This document shows positions 54,065 to 64,000 of a stretch of DNA of 64,000 nucleotides, in pieces (within the stretch, counting starts at the first letter, position 1; each line of letters opens with the position of its first letter). The translations under genes and the position numbers were made by a program. The notes below the pieces were generated by a model, which had not been told where the DNA came from, made no database searches, and saw only the letters and a program-made list of their open reading frames with translations. Source of the DNA: Luzula sylvatica (Eukaryota; Streptophyta; Magnoliopsida; Poales; Juncaceae). The stretch lies in assembly GCA_946800325.1 (NCBI GenBank), contig OX326957.1, positions 59,614,977 through 59,678,976 on the forward strand, read 5' to 3'.

Positions 54065-56420
54065 TTTGTATCGTATCTTTTACTACATAACTTTTCACCA
54101 AATTTCACAAACACCAAGAAAGTTTGTGTTTCATTTCAAAACAAGATTTTAACGCTTTGAGGAGTTCAAATAAAGTGTTTTGAGATCATTTATATCGTAT
54201 CTTTTACTACATAACTTTTCACCAAATTTCACAAACACTAAGAAAGTTTGTTTTTCGTTTCAAAACAAGATTTTAACGCTTTGAGGAGTTCAAATAACGT
54301 GTTTTGAGATCATTTGTATCGTATCTTTTACTACATAACTTTTCACCAAATTTCACAAACACTAAGAAAGTTTGTTTTTCGATTCAAAACAAGATTTTAA
54401 CGTTTTCAGGAGTTCAAATAACGTGTTTTTAGATCATTTGAATCGTATTTTTTACTACACAACTTTTCACCAAATTTCACAAACACTAAGAAAGTTTGTG
54501 TTTCATTTCAAAACAAGATTTTAACGCTTTGAGGAGTTCAAATAACGTGTTTTGAGATCATTTATATCGTATCTTTTACTACATAACTTTTCACCAAATT
54601 TCACAAACACTAAGAAAGTTTGTTTTTCGTTTCAAAACAAGATTTTAACGCTTTGAGGAGTTCAAATAACGTGTTTTGAGATCATTTGTATCGTATCTTT
54701 TACTACATAACTTTTCACCAAATTTCACAAACACTAAGAAAGTTTGTTTTTCGATTCAAAACAAGATTTTAACGCTTTGAGGAGTTCAAATAACGTGTTT
54801 TGAGATCATTTGTATCGTATCTTTTACTACATAACTTTTCACCAAATTTAACAAACACTAAGAAAGTTTGTTTTTCGATTCAAAACAAGATTTTAACGCT
54901 TTGAGGAGTTCAAATAACGTGTTTTGAGATCATTTGTATCGTATCTTTTAATACATAACTTTTCACCAAATTTCACAAACACTAAGAAAGTTTGTTTTTC
55001 GATTCAAAACAAGATTTTAACGCTTTGAGGAGTTCAAATAACGTGTTTTGAGATCATTTGTATCGTATCTTTTACTACATAAGTTTTCACCAGATTTCAC
55101 AAACACTAAGATAGTTTGTTTTTCGATTCAAAACAAGATTTTAACACTTTGAGGAGTTCAAATAACGTGTTTTTAGATCATTTGTATCGTATCTTTTACT
55201 ACATAACTTTTCACCAAATTTCACAAACACTAAGAAAGTTTGTTTTTCGATTCAAAACAACATTTTAACGCTTTGAGGAGTTCAAATAACTTGTTTTGAG
55301 ATCAATTGTATCATATCTTTTACTACATAACTTTTCACCAAATTTCACAAACACTAAGAAAGTTTGTTTTTCGATATAAAACAACATTTTAACGCTTTGA
55401 GGAGTTAAAATAATGTGTTTTTAGATCATTTGTATCGTATCTTTTACTACATAACTTTTCACCAAATTTCACAAACACTAAGAAAGTTTGTTTTTCGATT
55501 CAAAACAACATTTTAACGCTTTGAGGAGTTCAAATAACGTGTTTTTAGATCATTTATATCGTATCTTTTACTACATAACTTTTCACCAAATTTCACAAAC
55601 ACTAAGAAAGTTTGTTTTTCGATTCAAAACAACATTTTAACGCTTTGAGGAGTTCAAATAACGTGTTTTGAAATCATTTGTATCGTATCTTTTACTACAT
55701 AACTTTTCACCAAATTTCACAAACACTAAGAAAGTTTGTTTTTCGATTCAAAACAACATTTTAACGCTTTGAGGAGTTCAAATAATGTGTTTTGAAATCA
55801 TTTGTATCGTATCTTTTACTACATAACTTTTCACCAAATGTCACAAACACTAAGAAAGTTTGTTTTTCGATTCAAAACAAGATTTTAACGCTTTGAGGAG
55901 TTCAAATAACGTGTTTTTAGATCATTTGTATCGTATCTTTTCCTACACAACTTTTCACCAAATTTCACAAACACTAAGAAAGTTTGTGTTTCGATTCAAA
56001 ACAAGATTTTAACGCTTTGAGGAGTTCAAATAACGTGTTTTGAGATCATTTATATGGTATCTTTTACTACATAACTTTTCACCAAATTTCACAAACACTA
56101 AGAAAGTTTGTGTTTCATTCCAAAACAAGATTTTAACGCTTTGAGGAGTTCAAATAACGTGTTTTTAGATCATTTGTATCGTATCTTTTACTACATAACT
56201 TTTCACCAAATTTCACAAACACTAAGAAAGTTTGTTTTTAGATTCAAAACAAGATTTTAACGCTTTGAGGAGTTCAAATAACGTGTTTTGAGATCATTTG
56301 TATCGTATCTTTTACTACATAACTTTTAACCAAATTTCACAAACACTAAGAAAGTTTGTTTTTCGATTCACAACAAGATTTTAACGCTTTGAGGAGGTCA
56401 AAAAACGTGTTTTGAGATCA
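53693..56420. repeat. 22-mer HOR, second copy (2,728 bp)
   Basis: The same 22-unit order as 31868-34596, from the F-like CCAGATT unit to the GAGGTC unit at 56297, with K at 54065 and F at 55057. The length is exactly 22 x 124. D has GTATTTTTTAC as in the first copy. It overlaps the preceding entry by three units because the HOR boundary depends on where the cycle is cut. Confidence 0.85.
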
Positions 56421-57040
56421 TTTGTATCGTATCTTTTACTACATAACTTTTCACCAGATTTCACAAACACTAAGAAAGTTTGTTTTTCGATTCAAAACAA
56501 CATTTTAACGCTTTGAGGAGTTAAAATAATGTGTTTTTAGATCATTTGTATCGTATCTTTTGCTACATAACTTTTCACCAAATTTCACAAACACTAAGAA
56601 AGTTTGTTTTTCGATTCAAAACAACATTTTAACGCTTTGAGGAGTTCAAATAACTTGTTTTGAGATCATTTGTATCGTATCTTTTACTACATAACTTTTC
56701 ACCAAATTTCACAAACACCAAGAAAGTTTGTTTTTCGATTCAAAACAAGATTTTAACACTTTGAGGAGTTCAAATAACGTGTTTTTAGATCATTTGTATC
56801 GTATCTTTTACTACATAACTTTTCACCAAATTTCACAAACACTAAGAAAGTTTGTTTTTCGATTCAAAACAACATTTTAACGCTTTGAGGAGTTAAAATA
56901 ATGTGTTTTTAGATCATTTGTATCGTATCTTTTGCTACATAACTTTTCACCAAATTTCACAAACACTAAGAAAGTTTGTTTTTCGATTCAAAACAACATT
57001 TTAACGCTTTGAGGAGTTCAAATAACTTGTTTTGAGATCA
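56421..57040. repeat. Local 3-monomer duplication with two chimeric units
   Basis: Unit 56421 is a chimera: an F-like front (CCAGATT) joined to an AACATT/TAAAATAATG rear. It is followed by TTTTGCT (56545), then a second chimera at 56669 that begins like K (CACCAAG) and ends like the F-like unit (TTTTTCGATTC, AACACTTT, TTTTTAG). TAAAATAATG (56793), TTTTGCT (56917) and a normal K (57041) follow. The three-unit series is thus doubled (372 bp), and each chimera marks a junction. Confidence 0.8.
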
Positions 57041-59148
57041 TTTGTATCGTATCTTTTACTACATAACTTTTCACCAAATTTCACAAACACCAAGAAAGTT
57101 TGTGTTTCATTTCAAAACAAGATTTTAACGCTTTGAGGAGTTCAAATAAAGTGTTTTGAGATCATTTATATCGTATCTTTTACTACATAACTTTTCACCA
57201 AATTTCACAAACACTAAGAAAGTTTGTTTTTCGTTTCAAAACAAGATTTTAACGCTTTGAGGAGTTCAAATAACGTGTTTTGAGATCATTTGTATCGTAT
57301 CTTTTACTACATAACTTTTCACCAAATTTCACAAACACTAAGAAAGTTTGTTTTTCGATTCAAAACAAGATTTTAACGTTTTCAGGAGTTCAAATAACGT
57401 GTTTTTAGATCATTTGAATCGTATTTTTTACTACACAACTTTTCACCAAATTTCACAAACACTAAGAAAGTTTGTGTTTCATTTCAAAACAAGATTTTAA
57501 CGCTTTGAGGAGTTCAAATAACGTGTTTTGAGATCATTTATATCGTATCTTTTACTACATAACTTTTAACCAAATTTCACAAACACTAAGAAAGTTTGTT
57601 TTTCGATTCACAACAAGATTTTAACGCTTTGAGGAGGTCAAAAAACGTGTTTTGAGATCATTTGTATCGTATCTTTTACTACATAACTTTTCACCAAATT
57701 TCACAAACAGTAAGAAAGTTTGTTTTTCGTTTCAAAACAAGATTTTAACGCTTTGAGGAGTTCAAATAACGTGTTTTGAGATCATTTGTATCGTATCTTT
57801 TACTACATAACTTTTCACCAAATTTCACAAACACTAAGAAAGTTTGTTTTTCGATTCAAAACAAGATTTTAACGCTTTGAGGAGTTCAAATAACGTGTTT
57901 TGAGATCATTTGTATCGTATCTTTTACTACATAACTTTTCACCAAATTTAACAAACACTAAGAAAGTTTGTTTTTCGATTCAAAACAAGATTTTAACGCT
58001 TTGAGGAGTTCAAATAACGTGTTTTGAGATCATTTGTATCGTATCTTTTACTACATAAGTTTTCACCAGATTTCACAAACACTAAGATAGTTTATTTTTC
58101 GATTCAAAACAAGATTTTAACACTTTGAGGAGTTCAAATAACGTGTTTTTAGATCATTTGTATCGTATCTTTTACTACATAACTTTTCACCAAATTTCAC
58201 AAACACTAAGAAAGTTTGTTTTTCGATTCAAAACAACATTTTAACGCTTTGAGGAGTTCAAATAACTTGTTTTGAGATCAATTGTATCATATCTTTTACT
58301 ACATAACTTTTCACCAAATTTCACAAACACTAAGAAAGTTTGTTTTTCGATATAAAACAACATTTTAACGCTTTGAGGAGTTAAAATAATGTGTTTTTAG
58401 ATCATTTGTATCGTATCTTTTACTACATAACTTTTCACCCAATTTCACAAACACTAAGAAAGTTTGTTTTTCGATTCAAAACAACATTTTAACGCTTTGA
58501 GGAGTTCAAATAACGTGTTTTTAGATCATTTATATCGTATCTTTTACTACATAACTTTTCACCAAATTTCACAAACACTAAGAAAGTTTGTTTTTCGATT
58601 CAAAACAACATTTTAACGCTTTGAGGAGTTCAAATAACGTGTTTTGAAATCATTTGTATCGTATCTTTTACTACATAACTTTTCACCAAATTTCACAAAC
58701 ACTAAGAAAGTTTGTTTTTCGATTCAAAACAACATTTTAACGCTTTGAGGAGTTCAAATAACGTGTTTTGAAATCATTTGTATCGTATCTTTTACTACAT
58801 AACTTTTCACCAAATGTCACAAACACTAAGAAAGTTTGTTTTTCGATTCAAAACAAGATTTTAACGCTTTGAGGAGTTCAAATAACGTGTTTTTAGATCA
58901 TTTGTATCGTATCTTTTCCTACACAACTTTTCACCAAATTTCACAAACACTAAGAAAGTTTGTGTTTCGATTCAAAACAAGATTTTAACGCTTTGAGGAG
59001 TTCAAATAACGTGTTTTGAGATCATTTATATGGTATCTTTTACTACATAACTTTTCACCAAATTTCACAAACACTAAGAAAGTTTGTGTTTCATTCCAAA
59101 ACAAGATTTTAACGCTTTGAGGAGTTCAAATAACGTGTTTTTAGATCA
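57041..59148. repeat. Block of 17 monomers linking short HORs to the third 38-mer
   Basis: The order is K, E, C, D, then a chimera of E front and GAGGTC unit (57537), a unit with ACAGTAAG and CGTTTC (57661), A, A', F (58033), G, H, three AACATT units (58405-58776), CAAATGTC (58777), TTTTCCT (58901) and TTTATATGG (59025). It follows the 22-mer order, with one A missing and one GAGGTC unit gained inside E. It runs straight into the 38-mer order at 59149. Private changes include CACCCAATT near 58436. Confidence 0.8.
57537..57784. other. Type E interrupted by one foreign monomer length
   Basis: The unit at 57537 starts TTTATATCG (E) and switches to TTTTAACC, CGATTCACAAC and GAGGTCAAAAAACG (the GAGGTC type). 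The next unit (57661) starts TTTGTATCG and ends CGTTTC with a normal rear, as E does. Read together, an E monomer has been split and exactly 124 bp of another type placed inside it, without losing phase. Confidence 0.7.
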
Positions 59149-61380
59149 TTTGTATCGTATCTTTTACTACATAACTTTTCACCAAATTTCACAAACTCTA
59201 AGAAAGTTTGTTTTTAGATTCAAAACAAGATTTTAACGCTTTGAGGAGTTCAAATAACGTGTTTTGAGATCATTTGTATCGTATCTTTTACTACATAACT
59301 TTTAACCAAATTTCACAAACACTAAGAAAGTTTGTTTTTCGATTCACAACAAGATTTTAACGCTTTGAGGAGGTCAAAAAACGTGTTTTGAGATCATTTG
59401 TATCGTATCTTTTACTACACAACTTTTCACCAAATTTCACAAACACTAAGAAAGTTTGTTTATCGATTCAAAACAAGATTTTAACGCTTTGAGGAGTTAA
59501 AATAATGTGTTTTTAGATCATTTGTATCGTATCTTTTACTACATAACTTTTCACCAAATTTCACAAACACTAAGAAAGTTTGTTTTTCGATATAAAACAA
59601 CATTTTAACGTTTTGAGGAGTTCAAATAACGTGATTTTAGATCATTTGTATCGTATCGTTTACTACATAACTTTTCACCAAATTTCACAAACACTAAGAA
59701 AGTTTGTTTTTCGATTCAAAACAAGATTTCAACGCTTTGAGGAGTTCAAATAACGTGTTTTGAGATCATTTGTATCGTATCTATTACTACATAAGTTTTC
59801 ACCAAATTTCACAAACACTAAGAAAGTTTGTTTTTCGATTCAAAACAAGATTTTAACGCTTTGAGGAGTTGAAATAACGTGTTTTTAGATCATTTGTATC
59901 GTATCTTTTACTACACAACTTTTCACCAAATTTCACAAACACTAAGAAAGTTTGTTTTTCGATTCAAAACAAGATTGTAACGCTTTGAGGAGTTCAAATA
60001 ACTTGTTTTGAGATCATTTGTATCGTATCTTTTACTACATAACTTTTCACCAAATTTCACAAACACCAAGAAAGTTTGTGTTTCATTTCAAAACTAGATT
60101 TTAACGCTTTGAGGAGTTCAAATAAAGTGTTTTGAGATCATTTATATCGTATCTTTTACTACATAACTTTTCACCAAATTTCACAAACACTAAGAAAGTT
60201 TGTTTTTCGTTTCAAAACAAGATTTTAACGCTTTGAGGAGTTCAAATAACGTGTTTTGAGATCATTTGTATCGTATCTTTTACTACATAACTTTTCACCA
60301 AATTTCACAAACACTAAGAAAGTTTGTTTTTCGATTCAAAACAAGATTTTAACGTTTTCAGGAGTTCAAATAACGTGTTTTTAGATCATTTGAATCGTAT
60401 TTTTTACTACACAACTTTTCACCAAATTTCACAAACACTAAGAAAGTTTGTGTTTCATTTCAAAACAAGATTTTAACGCTTTGAGGAGTTCAAATAACGT
60501 GTTTTGAGATCATTTATATCGTATCTTTTACTACATAACTTTTCACCAAATTTCACAAACACTAAGAAAGTTTGTTTTTCGTTTCAAAACAAGATTTTAA
60601 CGCTTTGAGGAGTTCAAATAACGTGTTTTGAGATCATTTGTATCGTATCTTTTACTACATAACTTTTCACCAAATTTCACAAACACTAAGAAAGTTTGTT
60701 TTTCGATTCAAAACAAGATTTTAACGCTTTGAGGAGTTCAAATAACGTGTTTTGAGATCATTTGTATCGTATCTTTTACTACATAACTTTTCACCAAATT
60801 TCACAAACACTAAGAAAGTTTGTTTTTCGATTCAAAACAAGATTTTAACGCTTTGAGGAGTTCAAATAACGTGTTTTGAGATCATTTGTATCGTATCTTT
60901 TACTACATAACTTTTCACCAAATTTCACAAACACTAAGAAAGTTTGTTTTTCGATTCAAAACAAGATTTTAACGCTTTGAGGAGTTCAAATAACGTGTTT
61001 TGAGATCATTTGTATCGTATCTTTTACTACATAAGTTTTCACCAGATTTCACAAACACTAAGATAGTTTGTTTTTCGATTCAAAACAAGATTTTAACACT
61101 TTGAGGAGTTCAAATAACGTGTTTTTAGATCATTTGTATCGTATCTTTTACTACATACCTTTTCACCAAATTTCACAAACACTAAGAAAGTTTGTTTTTC
61201 GATTCAAAACAACATTTTAACGCTTTGAGGAGTTCAAATAACTTGTTTTGAGATCATTTGTATCATATCTTTTACTACATAACTTTTCACCAAATTTCAC
61301 AAACACTAAGAAAGTTTGTTTTTCGATATAAAACAACATTTTAACGCTTTGAGGAGTTAAAATAATGTGTTTTTAGATCA

Positions 61381-61504
61381 TTTGTATCGTATCTTTTACG
61401 ACATAACTTTTCACCAAATTTCACAAACACTAAGAAAGTTTGTTTTTCGATTCAAAACAACATTTTAACGTTTTGAGGAGTTCAAATAACGTGTTTTGAA
61501 ATCA
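61381..61504. other. Fused monomer at a two-unit deletion
   Basis: In the first two 38-mers the units here are AACATT/TTTTTAG (20956), CGTTTAC/CGATATA (21080) and AACATT/GAAATC (21204). In the third copy a single unit with CGATTC, AACATT and GAAATC stands in their place, so 248 bp were removed by an in-register exchange between similar units. It also has private ACGACATAAC and AACGTTTTGAGG. Confidence 0.75.
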
Positions 61505-62868
61505 TTTGTATCGTATCTTTTACTACATAACTTTTCACCAAATGTCACAAACACTAAGAAAGTTTGTTTTTCGATTCAAAACAAGATTTTAACGCTTTGA
61601 GGAGTTCAAATAACGTGTTTTTAGATCATTTGTATCGTATCTTTTCCTACACAACTTTTCACCAAATTTCACAAACACTAAGAAAGTTTGTGTTTCGATT
61701 CAAAACAAGATTTTAACGCTTTGAGGAGTTCAAATAACGTGTTTTGAGATCATTTATATGGTATCTTTTACTACATAACTTTTCACCAAATTTCACAAAC
61801 ACTAAGAAAGTTTGTGTTTCATTCCAAAACAAGATTTTAACGCTTTGAGGAGTTCAAATAACGTGTTTTTAGATCATTTGTATCGTGTCTTTTACTACAT
61901 AACTTTTCACCAAATTTCACAAACACTAAGAAAGTTTGTTTTTAGATTCAAAACAAGATTTTAACGCTTTGAGGAGTTCAAATAACGTGTTTTGAGATCA
62001 TTTGTATCGTATCTTTTACTACATAACTTTTAACCAAATTGCACAAACACTAAGAAAGTTTGTTTTTCGATTCACAACAAGATTTTAACGCTTTGAGGAG
62101 GTCAAAAAACGTGTTTTGAGATCATTTGTATCGTATCTTTTACTACACAACTTTTCACCAAATTTCACAAACACTAAGAAAGTTTGTTTATCGATTCAAA
62201 ACAAGATTTTAACGCTTTGAGGAGTTCAAATAACGTGTTTTGAGATCATTTGTATCGTATCTTTTACTACATAACTTTTCACCAAATTTCACAAACACTA
62301 AGAAAGTTTGTTTTTCGATTCACAACAAGATTTTAACGCTTTGAGGAGTTCAAATAACGTGTTTTGAGATCATTTGTATCGTATCTTTTACTACATAACT
62401 TTTCACCAAATTTCACAAACACTAAGAAAGTTTGTGTTTCGATTCAAAACAAGATTTTAACGCTTTGAGGAGTTCAAATAACGTGTTTTTAGATCATTTG
62501 TATCGTATCTTTTACTACACAACTTTTTACCAAATTTCACAAACACTAAGAAAGTTTGTTTTTCGATTCAAAACAAGATTTCAACGCTTTGAGGAGTTCA
62601 AATAACGTGTTTTGAGATCATTTGTATCGTATCTTTTACTACATAAGTTTTCACCAAATTTCACAAACACTAAGAAAGTTTGTTTTTCGATTCAAAACAA
62701 GATTGTAACGCTTTGAGGAGTTCAAATAACTTGTTTTGAGATCATTTGTATCGTATCTTTTACTACATAACTTTTCACCAAATTTCACAAACACTAAGAA
62801 AGTTTGTTTTTCGGTTCAAAACAAGATTTTAACGCTTTCAGGAGTTCAAATAACGTGTTTTTAGATCA

Positions 62869-62992
62869 TTTGTATCGTATCTTTTACTACATAACTTTTC
62901 ACCAAATTTCACAAACACTAAGAAAGTTTGTTTTTCGTTTCAAAACAAGATTTTAACGATTTGAGGAGTTCAAATAACGTGTTTTGAGATCA
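62869..62992. other. Fused monomer at a one-unit deletion
   Basis: Copies 1 and 2 have TTTGAATCAT (22692) followed by TTTATATCG/CGTTTC (22816). Here one unit has TTTGTATCG, CATAAC and CGTTTC, with a private ACGATTTGAGG. The TTTGAATCAT unit and the TTTATA mark are both gone, so 124 bp were lost in register. Confidence 0.7.
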
Positions 62993-63488
62993 TTTGTTTT
63001 GTATCTTTTACTACATAACTTTTCACCAAATTTCACAAACACTAAGAAAGTTTGTTTTTCGATTCAAAACAAGATATTAACGCTTTGAGGAGTTCAAATA
63101 ACGTGTTTTGAGATCATTTGTATCGTATCTTTTACAACATAAGTTTTCACCAGATTTCACAAACACTAAGAAAGTTTGTTTTTCGATTCAAAACAAGATT
63201 TCAACGCTTTGAGGAGTTCAAATAACGTGTTTTGAGATCATTTGTATCGTATCTTTTACTACATAACTTTTCACCAAATTTCACAAACACTAAGAAAGTT
63301 TGTTTTTCGATTCAAAACAAGATTTCAACGCTTTGAGGAGTTCAAATAACGTGTTTTGAGATCATTTGTATCGTATCTTTTACTACATAAGTTTTCACCA
63401 AATTTCACAAACACTAAGAAAGTTTGTTTTTTTATTCAACACAAGATTTTAACGCTTTGAGGAGTTCAAATAACGTGTTTTTAGATCA

Positions 63489-64000
63489 TTTGTATCGTAT
63501 CTTTTACTACACAACTTTTCACCAAATTTCACAAACACTAAGAAAGTTTGTTTTTCGATTCAAAACAAGATTGTAACGCTTTGAGGAGTTCAAATAACTT
63601 GTTTTGAGATCATTTGTATCGTATCTTTTACTACATAACTTTTCACCAAATTTCACAAACACTAAGAAAGTTTGTTTTTCGGTTCAAAACAAGATTTTAA
63701 CGCTTTCAGGAGTTCAAATAACGTGTTTTTAGATCATTTGAATCATATCTTTTACTACACAACTTTTCACCAAATTTCACAAACACTAAGAAAGTTTGTG
63801 TTTCATTTCAAAACAAGATTTTAACGCTTTGAGGAGTTCAAATAAAGTGTTTTGAGATCATTTATATCGTATCTTTTACTACATAACTTTTCACCAAATT
63901 TCACAAACACTAAGAAAGTTTGTTTTTCGTTTCAAAACAAGATTTTAACGCTTTGAGGAGTTCAAATAACGTGTTTTGAGATCATTTGTATCGTATCTTT
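63489..64000. repeat. Start of the block following the 38-mer, cut by the window edge
   Basis: The units are ACACAAC/GTAACG/ACTTG (63489), CGGTTC/TCAGG (63613), TTTGAATCAT with CATTTC and AAAGTG (63737) and E (63861). They are followed by 16 bases of another unit (63985-64000). The order equals 28148-28643, so the homology between the two regions continues beyond the 38-mer boundary. The array clearly goes on past the window. Confidence 0.85.

Larger units (their letters stand above)
59149..63488. repeat. 38-mer HOR, third copy, 35 monomers (4,340 bp)
   Basis: It starts with the TTTTTAGATTC unit and follows the order of 18724-23435: K at 60017, F at 61009, CAAATGTC at 61505, TTTTCCT at 61629, GAGGTC at 62001 and GATATTAAC at 62993. 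Two units are missing at 61381 and one at 62869, each leaving a single fused monomer. The last unit carries TTTATTCAACAC (near 63431), sharing the CAACAC change with the end of copy 2 near 28098, so copy 2 is the closer relative. Private changes: AAACTCTAAG near 59197, GTGATTTTAG near 59634, AAAACTAG near 60095, ATACCTTTT near 61157, TCGTGTC near 61884, AATTGCAC near 62039 and TTTGTTTTG near 62997. Confidence 0.85.
1..64000. repeat. 124-bp tandem satellite array, 516 monomers
   Basis: Every part of the window is the same 124-bp unit repeated head to tail. Taking the unit to begin at TTTGTATCG, units begin at 1, 125, 249 and so on, and the last full unit ends at 63984, exactly 516 periods. Consensus landmarks are TTTGTATCG (1-9), CTACATAAC (19-27), CACCAAATTTCAC (32-44), AAACACTAAG (45-54), AAAGTTTG (55-62), TTCGATTC (66-73), AACAAGATTTTAACG (76-90), TTTGAGGAGTTC (92-103), AATAACGTG (105-113) and GAGATCA (118-124). 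Orientation never changes and no foreign sequence interrupts it. Such arrays typically form centromeric, pericentromeric or subtelomeric heterochromatin; which one applies here cannot be told. The family is not one I recognise by name. The minus strand carries GTGAAAAGTTATG, which reminds me of some plant (legume) satellites, but that is weak recollection. Confidence 0.98.

Noticed and set aside
1..64000. CRISPR array
   Set aside because: Repeats are contiguous 124-bp units with no unique spacers between short repeats, and no cas-like gene is present.
1..64000. Telomeric, rDNA spacer or tRNA/rRNA sequence
   Set aside because: No TTTAGGG or TTAGGG runs, no rRNA-like GC-rich blocks and no tRNA box A/B pairs were seen; all sequence fits the 124-bp unit.
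1..64000. Promoters, terminators, riboswitches or replication origins
   Set aside because: AT-rich patches and short dyads repeat in every monomer, so any match to loose motifs occurs about 516 times and carries no specific support.
1..64000. Assignment to a named satellite family or species
   Set aside because: The resemblance of GTGAAAAGTTATG on the minus strand to some legume satellites is from memory and short. A database search of the 124-bp consensus would decide it.
1..64000. The whole window as an assembly artefact
   Set aside because: Copies differ by consistent diagnostic bases and private variants, and chimeric units have sensible parents, which argues for real sequence. Copy number in the near-identical blocks still needs read support.

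Overview
The whole window is one uninterrupted head-to-tail satellite DNA array. The repeat unit is 124 bp and AT-rich: about 29% G+C in the consensus, which I counted as 36 of 124 bases. Counting from base 1, the window holds 516 complete monomers plus 16 bases, all in the same orientation. I found no protein gene, RNA gene, transposon, CRISPR array or any other non-satellite sequence. The organism is a eukaryote. A plant centromeric or heterochromatic satellite fits best (AT-rich short unit, four CpG sites that vary mainly to CA or TG), but the sequence does not prove kingdom or chromosome position.

Monomers are not interchangeable. They fall into roughly 20 recurring types, told apart by diagnostic bases mostly at consensus positions 1-24, 63-82 and 88-120. 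Types recur in fixed order, so the array is built of higher-order repeats (HORs). I use these labels: A = consensus; A' = TTTAAC for TTTCAC at 40-44; K = CCAAG at 50-54 with CATTTC near 68 and AAAGTG near 108; E = TTTATA start with CGTTTC; C = GTTTTCAGG; D = TTTGAATCG start with ACACAAC and CATTTC; F = CATAAG, CCAGATT, AAGATAG and AACACTTT; G = AACATT with ACTTG; H = CGATATA, AACATT and TAAAATAATG; G' = GTAACCC with ACTTG.

Layout: (1) 1-5084, 41 mixed monomers; (2) 5085-10291, two 21-mers in tandem, with related material to 13267; (3) 13268-18723, 44 monomers holding two diverged versions of one block; (4) 18724-28147, two almost identical 38-mers of 4,712 bp each; (5) 28148-36332, a transition containing a 9-mer, an 11-mer and a 22-mer; (6) 36333-51708, a zone of short, very similar HORs of 8 to 16 monomers, dominated by an 11-mer of 1,364 bp (K-E-C-D-E-A-A'-A-F-G-H); (7) 51709-59148, 19- to 24-monomer blocks and several chimeric monomers; (8) 59149-64000, a third copy of the 38-mer, three monomers shorter, continuing into the same sequence that follows the second copy at 28148.

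The most informative structure is this nesting. Related long HORs lie on both sides of a young, short-period core. Only two 1-bp length changes were detected in 64 kb, and they cancel. One of them lies within a few tens of bases of a 21-mer duplication junction. Several chimeric monomers mark crossover points to within tens of bases.
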